Assembly (NCBI RefSeq): GCF_006716745.1
Contig: NZ_VFPP01000001.1
Location: forward strand, 5,591,386-5,655,385
From: Saccharothrix saharensis
GTDB taxonomy: Bacteria > Actinomycetota > Actinomycetes > Mycobacteriales > Pseudonocardiaceae
Direction of reading: 5' to 3'
DNA: 64,000 bases
Position 1 is the stretch's first letter, and each line of letters begins with the position of its first letter. Shown here one piece after another: positions 34,477 through 45,455 of the stretch. A model generated the notes under the pieces. The model did not search any database. It was not told the DNA's origin and saw only the letters and a program-made list of their open reading frames with translations. The translations under genes were made by a program, and so were the position numbers.

Positions 34477-35444
34477 CGCACCGGCAACCCGGCGGCGCGG
34501 TAGATGTCGTCGACGACCCGCATCGTGGCCACCGCGTCGTCCGCCGTCGTCGGGAACGGCCTGCCGTGCAGCACGGCGTCGGCGAACGCCTCCAACTGGT
34601 ACTCGTAGGACGGCCGCCGGTCGAACCGCTCGACCCGCCGGTGGCCGTTCAGCTTCACCGCGAGCCGGTGCCCCAACTGGGGGGCGAACGGGTTGAACAC
34701 GCGCAGTTCACCGTTGGCACCCAACACCTTCGCCGACAGCCTCAGCAACGACCGCGACCACATCGACGCCACCACGGTCCCGGTGTGCCCGGCCGGGAAC
34801 TTCAGCTCCGCCCGCATCGCCCGGTCGACGCCGTCGCCCTTCAGCAACGCCCGCGCCGACTTCACCTCCGGCTCGCCACCGAGGTAGCGCACCATGTTCA
34901 CCGCGTAACAGCCCGCGTCCATCAACGCCCCACCGGCGAGCTCCAGCGAGTACCGGATGTCGGAGAACCTCGGCAGCGGGAACGCCAACCGCGCCTCGAC
35001 GTGCCTCAGCTCGCCCAGCTCCGCGACCACTTCCGGCAACCGCAACGCCAACGGGTGGTAGCGGTAGTGGAACGCCTCCATCACCACCAACCCGCTGCCC
35101 TTCGCCGCCTCCGCCACGGCTGCCGCTTCGTCGGCGTTGGCCGCGAACGGCTTCTCGCACAACACGTGCTTCCCCGCCGCCAACGCCGCCAGCGTCCACT
35201 TCCCGTGCAACCCGTTGGGCAACGGGTTGTAGACCGCGTCCACGTTGGGGTCGTCCAACAGCTCTTCGTAGCTCTCGTGCACCTTGGCGATCCCGAACCG
35301 GTCGGCGAACTGCCGCGCGCGCTCCGCATCCCGCGCCGCCACCGCCGCCACCTCGACCGACGCCACCGACCGCCCCGGCTTCACCAACGCAGCCGGCACG
35401 ATCCGCGCCGCCCCCAACACCCCGATCCGCACGTGGTCGGCCAT
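34464..35444 (-). CDS. Gfo/Idh/MocA-family oxidoreductase
   Basis: 326 residues, ATG at 35444. The N-terminal Rossmann motif is IGVLGAARI, and the catalytic lysine is in CEKPFAAN near residue 100. [11 protein letters not shown] and [13 protein letters not shown] in the C-terminal domain match the family. These NAD(P)-dependent enzymes act on sugars, inositols or related polyols; the substrate cannot be read here. It stands alone, divergent from upp. Confidence 0.9.
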   Translation of the reverse strand: MADHVRIGVLGAARIVPAALVKPGRSVASVEVAAVAARDAERARQFADRFGIAKVHESYEELLDDPNVDAVYNPLPNGLHGKWTLAALAAGKHVLCEKPFAANADEAAAVAEAAKGSGLVVMEAFHYRYHPLALRLPEVVAELGELRHVEARLAFPLPRFSDIRYSLELAGGALMDAGCYAVNMVRYLGGEPEVKSARALLKGDGVDRAMRAELKFPAGHTGTVVASMWSRSLLRLSAKVLGANGELRVFNPFAPQLGHRLAVKLNGHRRVERFDRRPSYEYQLEAFADAVLHGRPFPTTADDAVATMRVVDDIYRAAGLPVRQPT

Positions 35445-35525
35445 GTCACTTCGTTACCCCCGGCGGCACGTCGTCAACCCCGGAGCCACCGGGCGTCGGC
35501 CGGGGCTACCACATACTGTTCGACC

Positions 35526-36152
35526 ATGGACGTCCTCGTTGTCGATCACCCACTGGCCAGGGCGCGGCTGACCACCATGCGTGACGCCCGCACGGACAAC
35601 GCGGCGTTCCGCGCCGCGCTGCACGAGCTGACCGTGATGCTGGTGTACGAGGCCACGCGCGACCTGCCCGTGGCCGAGGAGCGGGTGCACACGCCCGTCG
35701 CCCGCACCACCGGGTACCGCCTGGCGAACCCGCCGCTGCTCGTGCCGGTCCTGCGGGCCGGTCTCGGCATGGCCGACCAGGCGCACAAGTTGATCCCGGA
35801 CGCGCAGATGGGCTTCGTGGGCCTGGCCCGGGACGAGGAGACGCTCCAGCCGACGCCGTACATGGAGTCGCTGCCCGACTCGCTCGCCGGCCGGCCGGTG
35901 TTCGTGCTGGACCCGATGCTCGCCACCGGCGGTTCGATGGCGTACACGATCCGCCTGCTGACCGACCGCGGCGCGACCGACGTGACGGCCATCTGCGCCC
36001 TGGCGGCCCCCGAGGGCATCAAGCACCTGGAGGACTCCGGCCTGCCCGTCCGCCTGATCACCGCCAGCATCGACGAACGCCTGAACGACTCGGGCTTCAT
36101 CGTCCCCGGCCTGGGCGACGCCGGCGACCGCCAGTACGGCGCCGTCCACTAA
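35526..36152 (+). CDS. upp: Uracil phosphoribosyltransferase
   Basis: 208 residues, standard length. PRPP-binding loop [14 protein letters not shown], uracil-binding end [13 protein letters not shown] and [11 protein letters not shown] are all present. It turns uracil and PRPP into UMP, reclaiming the base released by thymidine/uridine phosphorolysis. From memory the orthologue is also next to the phosphohexomutase and purine phosphorylase genes in mycobacteria, here separated by about 8 kb of accessory genes. Confidence 0.96.
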   Translation: MDVLVVDHPLARARLTTMRDARTDNAAFRAALHELTVMLVYEATRDLPVAEERVHTPVARTTGYRLANPPLLVPVLRAGLGMADQAHKLIPDAQMGFVGLARDEETLQPTPYMESLPDSLAGRPVFVLDPMLATGGSMAYTIRLLTDRGATDVTAICALAAPEGIKHLEDSGLPVRLITASIDERLNDSGFIVPGLGDAGDRQYGAVH

Positions 36153-36157
36153 CCCCG

Positions 36158-36386
36158 CGAGTGTCGAACGCTCAGGTCCCGAGTGTCGAACGCTCAGGTC
36201 CCGAGTGTCGAACACTCAGGCCCCGTGAGTCGAACGCTCAGGTCCGAGTGTCGAACCTTCGCGTACCCCGAATTCAACGTCCAGGTCACCAACCGCCGTC
36301 CTGAGCGTTGAATTCGGGGGTCCTGAACGTGGGACACGGTGGACGCGAGTGTTCGACACGCGGGACCTGAGCGTTCGACACTCGGG
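36158..36386. repeat. Array of gene-end hairpin repeats between convergent upp and an NmrA-like gene
   Basis: Forward copies of a ~22-bp unit with core GAGTGTCGAACGCTC lie at 36158-36179, 36180-36201, 36202-36223 and, shortened, 36225-36245, followed by a partial copy. An exact reverse complement of copies 1 and 2 lies at 36363-36384. CCCCGAATTCAACG (36266-36279) and CGTTGAATTCGGGG (36306-36319) add a 14-bp inverted pair. Each core can fold as GAGTGT-CGA-ACGCTC with one G-U pair; the third copy has ACACTC, restoring a full match. The array fills the whole gap between convergent genes and probably acts as terminator or RNA structure. Confidence 0.85.
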
Positions 36387-37214
36387 TTAGGTCAGGGTGG
36401 CGGCCCAGGTGGACAGGGTGCGGCCCGGGTGGCCCGTCACGGCGGTGAAGTCGGGCGTCACGGCGGCCGGTTCCTCGGCGTGCTGGGCCATGTACCCGAG
36501 CAGGTACTCGGCCACGTCGTAGGGCAGGCCCTCGTCGCGGATCAGGGTGGCGCGGGCCTGGCCGTAGGTCAGGCGCTCGAACCGGATCGGGCGGCCCAGG
36601 CCCCGGGCGATGGCGGCCACCTGCTCGACGTGCGTCAACGCCTCCGGCCCGCTCAACGTGTACGCCCGCCCGGCATGCCCCTCGCGCAGCAACGCCCGCA
36701 CCGCGACCTCGGCCACGTCGTCCTCGTGCACCGGTGCGCCCACCGACTCCGGGAACGGCGCCCGCACCACGCCCTCCTCCTTGATGCTGCGCGCCCAGAT
36801 CAGCTTGTTGGCCATGAACTCACCCGGCCGCACGTGCGTCCACTCCACCCCGGACGCCTCGATCACCCGCTCCACGTCGTGGTGCAGCTCGTAGCTCCCC
36901 GGCCGCCGCACGGTCACCGCGCTGCTCGACAGGTACACCACCCGCCGCAGGTCGGGCGCGTTCGCCAGGAACGCCCGCGCGTGCGCCACCGCGTCCGGCG
37001 ACTCGATCGCGGCCAGCAGGAACACCGCCGTCACACCCGTCAGCGGCAGCTCGTCCGGCCGCGTCAGGTCACCTCCCACCACCTCCACGCCGTCGGGCAG
37101 CACGGCCCGCGCCGGGTTGCGCGTCAACGCCCGCACCGGCACCCCCGCCGCCGCCAACTGCCGCACGACCGCGCCTCCGATCGTGCCGGTCGCCCCCGTC
37201 ACCAGGATCGTCAC
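36387..37214 (-). CDS. NmrA-like NAD(P)-binding oxidoreductase
   Basis: 275 residues when started at the GTG at 37214, which has GAGGGGG six bases upstream and gives the usual VTILVTGATGTIGG start; the ATG two codons earlier lacks proper spacing. GATGTIGG is the dinucleotide-binding loop. YLSSSAVTV and the HVRPGEFMAN segment match the NmrA/SDR-a5 group. It acts as quinone reductase or redox sensor in relatives. Divergent from the chitinase gene. Confidence 0.88.
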   Translation of the reverse strand: MTILVTGATGTIGGAVVRQLAAAGVPVRALTRNPARAVLPDGVEVVGGDLTRPDELPLTGVTAVFLLAAIESPDAVAHARAFLANAPDLRRVVYLSSSAVTVRRPGSYELHHDVERVIEASGVEWTHVRPGEFMANKLIWARSIKEEGVVRAPFPESVGAPVHEDDVAEVAVRALLREGHAGRAYTLSGPEALTHVEQVAAIARGLGRPIRFERLTYGQARATLIRDEGLPYDVAEYLLGYMAQHAEEPAAVTPDFTAVTGHPGRTLSTWAATLT

Positions 37215-37286
37215 GAACATCCCCCTCACCGGTTACTCAAACTTGAACAGCGCCGAAGCTAGCGCGATCACCACCCACCGCGCACA

Positions 37287-37300
37287 TGCAAGAATTTGCA
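37287..37300. promoter_or_regulatory. Inverted repeat TGCAA-GAAT-TTGCA
   Basis: A perfect 5-bp dyad with 4-bp spacing lies between the divergent NmrA-like and chitinase genes, 73 bp from the former's start and about 50 bp upstream of the first DasR-type box. It is in an unusually AT-rich patch for this genome. It may be an operator for either gene; no regulator is assigned. Confidence 0.35.
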
Positions 37301-37350
37301 CAAAACGCGAGGGGAATTCGTGTTACCGGATTCGGCCGAACGGACGTAGC

Positions 37351-37389
37351 AGTGGTCTAGACCTCATCACTACCGTGGTCCAGACCACA
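37351..37389 (+). promoter_or_regulatory. Two DasR-type boxes upstream of the chitinase
   Basis: TGGTCTAGACC at 37353-37363 and TGGTCCAGACC at 37376-37386 lie 23 bp apart start to start, ending 25 bp before the chitinase ATG. They match the DasR-responsive element core (TGGTCTAGACCA) and the paired repeats known in Streptomyces chitinase promoters. They predict repression by a DasR-like GntR regulator relieved by aminosugar phosphates. Confidence 0.85.
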
Positions 37390-37411
37390 GCCGAAGTTCG
37401 CGAGGAGAAGC

Positions 37412-38722
37412 ATGTCGAGCAGGAGATGGGTGCTCCCCGCCCTCCTGGCCACCGCGATGACCGTGTCGCTGGCCCCGCAGGCGGTCGCGCACGGCGAGCA
37501 CGACGAACGCGGCGGCCACGGCGGCCACGGCAGGTCCGAGCGCGTCGTCGGCTACTACACCCAGTGGAGCGGCTACGACCGCAACTTCCTGGTGCGCGAC
37601 CTGGTCGCCAACGGCACCGCGCCGCGGCTCACCCACCTCAACTACGCCTTCGGCTTCCTCGACGAGTCCGGCAAGTGCGTCAGCGCCGACCCGTGGGCGG
37701 ACTACCAGCGGCCGTTCAGCGCCGAGCAGAGCGTCAACGGCGTCGCGGACGTCGCGGGCCAGCCCCTGTCGGGCAACCTGAACCAGCTCAAGCAGCTCAA
37801 GGCGAAGTACCCGAAGCTGCGGATCAACATCTCGCTCGGCGGCTGGACCGGTTCGAAGTACTTCTCCAACGCCGCCCTCACGCCCGAGTCGCGCGCCGCG
37901 CACGTGGCGTCGTGCCTGGACATGTGGCTCAAGGGCAACCTGCCCGACGCCGCCCCCGGCGCGGCGGCCGGCGTGTTCGACGGCGTCGACCTCGACTGGG
38001 AGTGGCCGTCGTCCGAGGCCGCGCCCGGCAACGTCGTCCGCCCCGAGGACAAGCGGAACTTCACCGCCCTGCTGGTGGAGTACCGCAAGCAGCTCGGCAA
38101 GCTGACCTGGCGCACCGGCGAGCGCTACGACCTGACCGCGTTCCTGCCCGCGAACCCCGCGCAGGTCGACCGCGGCTTCGAGGTGAAGAAGGTCTTCGAC
38201 CTGCTGACCTTCGCCACGATCCAGGGCTACGACTACCACGGCGCGTGGGAGCCGCTGACCAACCAGCAGTCCTCGATCCGCACGCCCGCCGCGGACCCGA
38301 CGACGCCGCCGTTCAGCTCGCAGGTCGCGATCGACCACTACCTGCGCAACGGCGCGCCGAAGAGCAAGGTCGTGCTGGGCGTGCCGTTCTACAGCCGCGG
38401 CTGGACCGGCGTCCGCAACGAGGGCAACGGCCTGTTCCAGCCCGCCACCGGCCCCGCGCCCGCGACCTACGAGGCCGGGTACGAGGACTACCGGATCCTC
38501 AAGGCCCAACTGGGGAAGTTCACCGTGCACCGGGATGCCAAGGCCGGGCACGCGTGGTTGTTCGACGGCACCACGTTCTGGACCTGGGACGACCCGGTCG
38601 AGATGAAGCGCAAGGGGCGCTACGTGGCCGAACGGCGCCTTGGCGGCGCGATGATCTGGTCGCTCGACGGCGACACCGCCGACGGCGAGCTGATCAAGGC
38701 GCTCACCAGCGGACTGTCCTGA
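37412..38722 (+). CDS. Secreted GH18 chitinase
   Basis: 436 residues, ATG at 37412. A signal peptide ends around AVAHGEH, followed by a short His/Gly-rich linker and then the catalytic barrel. YYTQWSGYDRNF, LGGWTGSKYFS and the active-site DGVDLDWEWP (DxxDxDxE, the last E being the acid) identify family 18. The C-terminal SLDGDTADGELIKAL closes the barrel; no carbohydrate-binding module is attached. It hydrolyses chitin outside the cell and is controlled by the two DasR-type boxes upstream. Confidence 0.95.
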   Translation: MSSRRWVLPALLATAMTVSLAPQAVAHGEHDERGGHGGHGRSERVVGYYTQWSGYDRNFLVRDLVANGTAPRLTHLNYAFGFLDESGKCVSADPWADYQRPFSAEQSVNGVADVAGQPLSGNLNQLKQLKAKYPKLRINISLGGWTGSKYFSNAALTPESRAAHVASCLDMWLKGNLPDAAPGAAAGVFDGVDLDWEWPSSEAAPGNVVRPEDKRNFTALLVEYRKQLGKLTWRTGERYDLTAFLPANPAQVDRGFEVKKVFDLLTFATIQGYDYHGAWEPLTNQQSSIRTPAADPTTPPFSSQVAIDHYLRNGAPKSKVVLGVPFYSRGWTGVRNEGNGLFQPATGPAPATYEAGYEDYRILKAQLGKFTVHRDAKAGHAWLFDGTTFWTWDDPVEMKRKGRYVAERRLGGAMIWSLDGDTADGELIKALTSGLS

Positions 38723-38737
38723 CAAGGGGCAGTCCAC

Positions 38738-38787
38738 GGGGTCCGGGGAGGTTTCGCGGCGGCCACCTCCCCGGGCCCCACCTTTTT
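38738..38787 (+). terminator. Intrinsic terminator with T-tract after the chitinase
   Basis: Arms 38738-38752 and 38765-38779 pair over 15 bp with one G-U, around a 12-nt loop, and are followed by TTTTT at 38783-38787. This is the most classical rho-independent terminator in the window, since T-tracts are otherwise absent. It lies between the convergent chitinase and TetR genes. Confidence 0.88.
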
Positions 38788-39380
38788 CACGTCACGCGCC
38801 AACCGTCCGCGTGCGCACGCAGCGCGCGCTCGTAGACGGGAGCGATCTCCACGCCCGGTGGCAGGTTGCCGTTGAGCTCGAGGCTCACCAGGCCGTGCAC
38901 CATGCCCCACATCGCCAGCGCGATCCGCTCCGGCGGCTCCGACGCGAACAACCCGGACTCCACGGCCCGCCCGACGTCCCGCACCACCGGCAGGAACGTC
39001 TGCACGGCGGCCTCCTTCGTCTCGTCGGACGGCTCGAAGTTCGGCACGACCTTGCTGAACATCACCAGGTAGAACTGGGGGTCGGCCAGGGCGCTGGCCC
39101 GGTAGGCCAGGCCGATCTGGACGAGGTCCTCCACCGGGTCGTCGGTCTGCGGCACGCTCGCGATGCGTTCACCGAATCGGCGGAACGCCTCCTCGTACAC
39201 GGCGTTCAGCAGCGCGGGCTTGCCGCCGAACAGCGAGTACACGGCGGTGGTCGAGGTGTTGACATCCGCCGCGAGCCTGCGCAAGCTCAGAGCGCCGGGG
39301 CCTTCGGTGGACAGCAGTTCACCCGCCCGCTCGAGCAGCCGGCCGCGGAGCGCGTCGTCGTGTGTCTTCGGTCGTGGCAC
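38787..39380 (-). CDS. TetR-family transcriptional regulator
   Basis: 197 residues from a GTG at 39380 (VPRPKTHDDALRGRLLERA); upstream in-frame sequence to 39425 is unlikely. The helix-turn-helix is LSLRRLAADVNTSTTAVYSLFGGKPALL near residues 28-55. The C-terminal domain (DLVQIGLAYRASALADPQFYLVMF, ALAMWGMVHGLVSLEL) is the TetR_C_33-like type. It is divergent from a small RHH gene; TATAAT at 39405-39410 in the shared region is a likely -10 element for one of them. Target unknown. Confidence 0.88.
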   Translation of the reverse strand: MPRPKTHDDALRGRLLERAGELLSTEGPGALSLRRLAADVNTSTTAVYSLFGGKPALLNAVYEEAFRRFGERIASVPQTDDPVEDLVQIGLAYRASALADPQFYLVMFSKVVPNFEPSDETKEAAVQTFLPVVRDVGRAVESGLFASEPPERIALAMWGMVHGLVSLELNGNLPPGVEIAPVYERALRAHADGWRVT

Positions 39381-39455
39381 CGGGGCATCGTATCGCAACG
39401 CTGTTATAATTCGCGGTCTGGTCATAGTGGTATCAAGTTGGTACCGTCATTTCCC

Positions 39456-39662
39456 ATGGCGATGACTCTGCGTCTGAGCGACGAGGAGAACCGGCGGCTC
39501 GACGAACTCGCCGCCGCCGAGGGCCGTTCGAAGCAGGAGGTCGTGCGCTTGGCGTTGGCCGAGCGGTGGGCCAGATTGCAGAAGGAGGAGCAGCTGTCCG
39601 AGGTCCTCGGACGCGTGCTCCCCAAGTACCGGGGCCTGCTCGACCGCCTCGGCTCCGCCTGA
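39456..39662 (+). CDS. Ribbon-helix-helix antitoxin-like protein
   Basis: 68 residues from the ATG at 39456 (a second ATG two codons later is possible). The RHH fold is seen in MTLRLSDEENRRLDELAAAEGRSKQEVVRLALAER. The tail (EVLGRVLPKYRGLLDRLGSA) is the type that precedes Fic/Doc toxins in actinomycetes. A Fic-like gene does follow on the same strand, but 410 bp away rather than directly joined, so pairing is likely but not certain. Confidence 0.8.
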   Translation: MAMTLRLSDEENRRLDELAAAEGRSKQEVVRLALAERWARLQKEEQLSEVLGRVLPKYRGLLDRLGSA

Positions 39663-40072
39663 CCGCCGACCCCTCCCGGTTGCGGGATCCCGCACCCCTG
39701 TGCGACCGGTCGACTACTCCCCGCCCACACCCCGACACCTTCGGGTGATCGCACCGCCGTGCCCTCGCCGTTCGAACACATGTTCGATACGATCCATCCA
39801 TGCAGCTCAACCGCCGCACGCCCGGTCGTTCACGGGCTTACCTCTGTGAACGTCCACGATGGTCCGGAGCGCACCGGTATGGTGCGCCGTTGAAGATCGG
39901 GCTGCGTCCGGGTTGCGCTTCGGTGCACAACGCGGCCGACACCATCCTCGCCGCCGGTCGGGCGGGGAGGCGAAACGGACCTGAGGGGGTGGGTGGTGGC
40001 GCCGGAGACGTCCCGGATGCGGCGTGGCCGCGCCGGAGTCCCCGCCCCGCAGGACAGGGAGCGCGTCAAGCA
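39663..40072 (+). other. 410-bp gap between antitoxin-like and Fic-like genes
   Basis: In related loci these two genes usually touch. Here the gap holds a perfect SOS box (39772-39787) and an ATG at 39800 that is in frame with the Fic-like gene. The ~90 residues it would add are Arg/Gly-rich, match no family, and lack a ribosome site. The rest could be inserted or decayed sequence; no mobile-element end was recognised. Confidence 0.45.
39772..39787 (+). promoter_or_regulatory. Perfect SOS (LexA) box
   Basis: TCGAACACATGTTCGA is a perfect 16-bp palindrome and fits the actinobacterial LexA consensus CGAAC-N4-GTTCG exactly. It lies 285 bp upstream of the Fic-like GTG start and 12 bp before an in-frame ATG at 39800. 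DNA-damage induction of the downstream Fic-like gene is the natural reading. Confidence 0.8.
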
Positions 40073-40456
40073 GTGGTCAACTACCTCGACGCCGGCGACT
40101 TGCTCGTGCTGGCGACCGCCGTCACCGGCGGGGATCTGGTCGTGCGCGACTTAGGTCTCCTCGACTCCGCAGCCCATCGCCCCAGGGCCACCGTGCTGGG
40201 AGTCGAGGCCTACGACACGCTCTGGCTGAAAGCTTCCGCGTTGCTCGACTCCATCGTCCGCACGCGCCCGTTGGCCGAGGGCAACTGGCGGCTGGGCTGG
40301 GTCGCCGCCGTGACGTTGTGCGACATCAACGGCTGGTGGATCGACGCGGAGGAGGACGAGGCGCTCGACCTCGTGCGCGCGCTGGGCCGGGAGCAGATCG
40401 ACGTCGCCGGCATGGCAGCCCACCTGGAGGCCTGGAGCATGCCCAAGGACGACTAG
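40073..40456 (+). CDS. Fic/Doc-family toxin-like protein with degenerate motif
   Basis: 127 residues from a GTG at 40073 with AGGGAG upstream. The body matches actinobacterial Doc-type proteins (YLDAGDLLVLATAV, VRDLGLLDSAAHRPRATVLG, LKASALLDSIV). The Fic motif, normally HPF/L-x-D-G-N-K-R, reads RPLAEGNWR (residues 65-73, 40265-40291): the catalytic His is Arg and the Lys is Trp, while Glu, Gly, Asn and Arg remain. Doc-type enzymes modify targets such as EF-Tu; without the His this one is probably inactive or altered. An RHH antitoxin-like gene lies upstream. Confidence 0.8.
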   Translation: MVNYLDAGDLLVLATAVTGGDLVVRDLGLLDSAAHRPRATVLGVEAYDTLWLKASALLDSIVRTRPLAEGNWRLGWVAAVTLCDINGWWIDAEEDEALDLVRALGREQIDVAGMAAHLEAWSMPKDD

Positions 40457-40513
40457 CGCGGCCCTCACGCCCGGCGGATCGCGTGACGACCTCACCGGAT
40501 GCGCCGAATCGGG

Positions 40514-40544
40514 TTGACCTGGAGCGCACTCCAGCTCCTACCGT
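40514..40544 (+). promoter_or_regulatory. MerR-type promoter with internal dyad
   Basis: TTGACC (40514-40519) and TACCGT (40539-40544) are 19 bp apart, the over-long spacer typical of MerR-controlled promoters. Between them CTGGAG-CGCA-CTCCAG (40519-40534) is a perfect dyad, the expected regulator site. Transcription should start about 7 bp later, essentially at the MerR GTG (40552), so the message is likely leaderless and self-regulated. Confidence 0.85.
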
Positions 40545-40551
40545 CGACACC

Positions 40552-40931
40552 GTGACTTACTCGATCGCCCAAGCGGCCGAGCGCAGCGGGTTGTCGATCG
40601 ACACCCTGCGCTACTACGAACGGATCGGCCTGGTCGACCCGCCCGCCCGGGACTCCGGCGGGCGGCGCAACTACAGCGACGACGACCTGGGCTGGCTCGT
40701 GTTCCTGACCCGCCTGCGCACCACCGGCATGCCCATTCGCATGATGCGCGAGTACGCGCAGCTCCGGCACCGCGGCGCGGCCACCGCGGGCAGGCGCAAG
40801 CAGATGCTGTTCGAGCACCGCGCCTCCGTCCGCGCGCGCATCGCCGAGCTCCAGTCGTGCCTGGAGGTGCTCGACTACAAGATCACGCACTACGAGCAGA
40901 TCGAGCACACGTTCATCGAGGGGATCACCGC

Positions 40932-40935
<4 letters not shown>
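40552..40935 (+). CDS. MerR-family transcriptional regulator
   Basis: 127 residues from a GTG at 40552. [26 protein letters not shown] is the MerR winged helix at the N-terminus, followed by [11 protein letters not shown] and a C-terminal dimerisation helix. There are no cysteines arranged for metal binding, so it belongs to the redox/aldehyde or small-molecule group often found with aldo/keto reductases. It overlaps the first reductase gene as GTGA. Confidence 0.93.
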
Positions 40936-41924
<989 letters not shown>

Positions 41925-41934
41925 GGGGAAGACC

Positions 41935-42914
<980 letters not shown>

Positions 42915-42918
<4 letters not shown>

Positions 42919-43367
42919 AGCGTCAACGTGGCCGCGACGGTGGCGCCCAGTTCCCGGCACCGGGCGCGGGCGTCACCGTCCGGCGCGCCGGACAGCGCCA
43001 CCGTCTCCACCACGGCCCGCCACCCCAACCCGCCCGTGATGTCCCGCAACGCCTTCACCGCGCCCTCCGTGCCCAGGTTGCCGTGCACGTACGCCCCGAA
43101 CGGCCGACCGCGCGTGGCGTCCAGGCAGGGGTAGTAGACGGTGTCGAAGAAGTGCTTCAGCGCGCCGCTGATGTAGCCGATGTTGGCGGGCGTGCCGAGC
43201 AGGTAGCCGTCGGCTTCGAGCACGTCGGACGCGGTCGCGGACAACGCGGGCCGCCGCACCACCTCGACGCCTTCGATGTCCGGGTCGGTCGCACCCCCCA
43301 GCACCGCCTCGAACAGCTCCTGCATGGCGGGTGACGGCGTGTGGTGCACGATCAGCAGGCGGGGCAC
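42915..43367 (-). CDS. Flavodoxin-like / NADPH-dependent FMN reductase family protein
   Basis: 150 residues from a GTG at 43367. It starts with a flavodoxin fold strand ([21 protein letters not shown]); [27 protein letters not shown] is the FMN-binding loop region. The fold binds FMN and transfers electrons or reduces quinones. Tail-to-tail with the second reductase, overlapping by 4 nt. Confidence 0.87.
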
Positions 43368-43490
43368 GCGGCCCAGGTTGCCGCGAACGGCACGGCACGG
43401 CAACCGCTCGTGTAGCAAGATCTACAAGGGGCGCGCGGGAACCCGCGGGGCCGTCGCGCGTCCTCAGTAGTAGTGACACGGGAGGGAGTC

Positions 43491-43823
43491 ATGGAAACTC
43501 GCAGCATCGCCACGATGAAGCGGAACCGGCGGATCACCTGGGGCGCGGGTGTCGGCATCGGGGTCGGGCTGATCGGCCTGCCGCTCGTCTTCATCGCCCT
43601 GTGGCCGGGGGTCGACCACAGCCCGTGGGACGTCAACACGATGATCCTCGCGACCGGCGTCGCGCTGTGCACGACCAGCTACATCTCCGGCCGCATCTCC
43701 GTGGCCGCCGTCACGCAGCACCGCCCGCGCCCGGTGAGCCCGCCGACCCGGCGCCCGTACCTGGTGGTCGGCGGTTCGCTCGTCGTCGCCGTGCTGTGCC
43801 TGCTGCTCGCGCTGGCGTCGTGA
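43491..43823 (+). CDS. Small membrane protein of unknown function
   Basis: 110 residues from an ATG at 43491 behind GGGAGGGAG. Three hydrophobic helices are visible (about 18-36, 48-70 and 90-109), with basic residues at the N-terminus (MKRNRR) and a Pro-rich loop (HRPRPVSPPTRRP). No family recognised. It stands alone and converges on the phosphohexomutase gene. Confidence 0.75.
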   Translation: METRSIATMKRNRRITWGAGVGIGVGLIGLPLVFIALWPGVDHSPWDVNTMILATGVALCTTSYISGRISVAAVTQHRPRPVSPPTRRPYLVVGGSLVVAVLCLLLALAS

Positions 43824-43841
43824 CCGTCGGCGCCGCGACCG

Positions 43842-45455
43842 TCAGCTGAGCAGCTCGGACACCTGCGCGCGCAGCTCGGCCAACCGGGTCCCGGCCCGGT
43901 CCCGGGCGGACGGCAGGTCGTCCGGCACCGGTTCCACGACCTCCAGGTACGCCTTCAGCTTCGGCTCGGTCCCGGAGGGCCGCACGACCACCCGCACGCC
44001 GTCCCGGGTGAGCCGCACCACGTCGGCACCGGGCAGCAGGTCCTCGAACGCGAAGCCCTCCGGCGGCTGGGCGCGCAACCGCGCCATCAGCGCTCCGATC
44101 CGGCTCAGGTCGGTGAACCGCAGCGACACCTGGTCGGTCAGGTGCAGCCCGTGGTCGAGCGCGAGCTGGTCCAGCGCGTCCAGCAGCGTGCGGCCCGAGG
44201 CCTTCAGCCCGGCCGCCAGGTCGCACGCCACCACGGCCGCCGAGATGCCGTCCTTGTCGTTGACGGCCGCCGGGTCGACGCAGTTGCCCAGCGCCTCCTC
44301 GTAGGCGAACACCAACCCCTCGCCCGCCCGCACCAGCCACTTGAACCCGGTCAACGTCTCCGCGTAACGCGCGCCGTGCGCCGCCGCGATCGACCTCAGC
44401 AACGACGACGACACGATCGTGGTCGCCACCAACGGGTCGGGGCTGTCCGTGGTGGACAGCACGAGCGAACCCAGCAGCACGCCGGTCTCGTCGCCGCGCA
44501 GCATCCGCCACGACCCGTCCCGCTCCCGCACGCCCAACGCGCACCGGTCCGCGTCGGGGTCCAGCGCGATGGCCAGGTCGGCGTCCTCGGCCGCCGCCAG
44601 CGCCAGCAACCGGTCCGCCGCGCCCGGCTCCTCCGGGTTCGGGAACGCCACGGTCGGGAACGCCGGGTCCGGCACGGCCTGCTCGCGCACCACCCGCACG
44701 TCGGTGAACCCGGCCCGGCGCAACGCCTCGACCGCCGTCGCCCCGCCGACGCCGTGCATCGGCGTCAGCGCCACGCGCAGGTCGCGGGCCGTGCCGCGGG
44801 GCAGTGACGCGACCCGTCGCAGGTACTCGTCCACCTCGGCGTCCGACACCGGCAGGTGGTCGTCGGACGACGGCACCGACACGGCCGCCGGCACGCCCCG
44901 GATCGCCGCCTCGATCTCGCGGTCCTCCGGCGGCACGATCTGCCCGCCGCCCGCCAGGTACAGCTTGTAGCCGTTGTCGGCGGGCGGGTTGTGCGAGGCG
45001 GTGATCTGCACGCCCGCCACCGCGCCGTGCCGCTTGACCAGGAACGCCAGCACCGGTGTCGGCAGCGGGCCCGGCAGCACCCGCACGGTGAAGCCGGCGG
45101 CCGCCAGCACGCCGGCCGCGGCGGCCGCGAAGCCCTCCGACCCGTGCCGCGCGTCCCGGCCGACGAACACCGTGCCGACGTGCCCGTTCGCCTTGAGCCA
45201 CGCGGCGAGCCCGGCCGTGGTGCGGATGACCACGGCCCGGTTCATGCCGTTCGGCCCGGCCCGCACGGGACCGCGCAGCCCCGCCGTGCCGAAGGTCAGC
45301 GGCCCGGCCATCCGGTCCGCCAGCTCGTCGGCCGCGGCGGTGTCGCCGCCCATGGCCCGCGCCACCACGGTCTGCAACTCCAACCGGGTGTCGGGGTCGG
45401 GGTCGTCGGCGATCCAGCGGAACGCGGCGTCGCGCAGGGCCGGGGCGAGGGTCAT
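43842..45455 (-). CDS. pmmB: Phosphoglucomutase/phosphomannomutase-family phosphohexomutase
   Basis: 537 residues, ATG at 45455 overlapping the upstream phosphorylase by 4 nt. The phosphoserine loop is [13 protein letters not shown], the metal loop DPDADRC, and the phosphate-binding end [12 protein letters not shown]. It is the PGM2/phosphopentomutase-like long form, so in this setting it may convert ribose- and deoxyribose-1-phosphate to the 5-phosphates, feeding DeoC (inference). The symbol follows the mycobacterial orthologue, whose name implies phosphomannomutase. Confidence 0.93.
   Translation of the reverse strand: MTLAPALRDAAFRWIADDPDPDTRLELQTVVARAMGGDTAAADELADRMAGPLTFGTAGLRGPVRAGPNGMNRAVVIRTTAGLAAWLKANGHVGTVFVGRDARHGSEGFAAAAAGVLAAAGFTVRVLPGPLPTPVLAFLVKRHGAVAGVQITASHNPPADNGYKLYLAGGGQIVPPEDREIEAAIRGVPAAVSVPSSDDHLPVSDAEVDEYLRRVASLPRGTARDLRVALTPMHGVGGATAVEALRRAGFTDVRVVREQAVPDPAFPTVAFPNPEEPGAADRLLALAAAEDADLAIALDPDADRCALGVRERDGSWRMLRGDETGVLLGSLVLSTTDSPDPLVATTIVSSSLLRSIAAAHGARYAETLTGFKWLVRAGEGLVFAYEEALGNCVDPAAVNDKDGISAAVVACDLAAGLKASGRTLLDALDQLALDHGLHLTDQVSLRFTDLSRIGALMARLRAQPPEGFAFEDLLPGADVVRLTRDGVRVVVRPSGTEPKLKAYLEVVEPVPDDLPSARDRAGTRLAELRAQVSELLS

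Noticed and set aside
36158..36386. Possible CRISPR array
   Set aside because: The units are contiguous or separated by one or two bases, occur in both orientations and have no spacers of constant length, and no cas gene is present.
39800..40072. N-terminal extension of the Fic-like protein from an ATG at 39800
   Set aside because: The added ~90 residues are Arg/Gly-rich with no family match and no ribosome site. The GTG at 40073 gives the normal family start and length.
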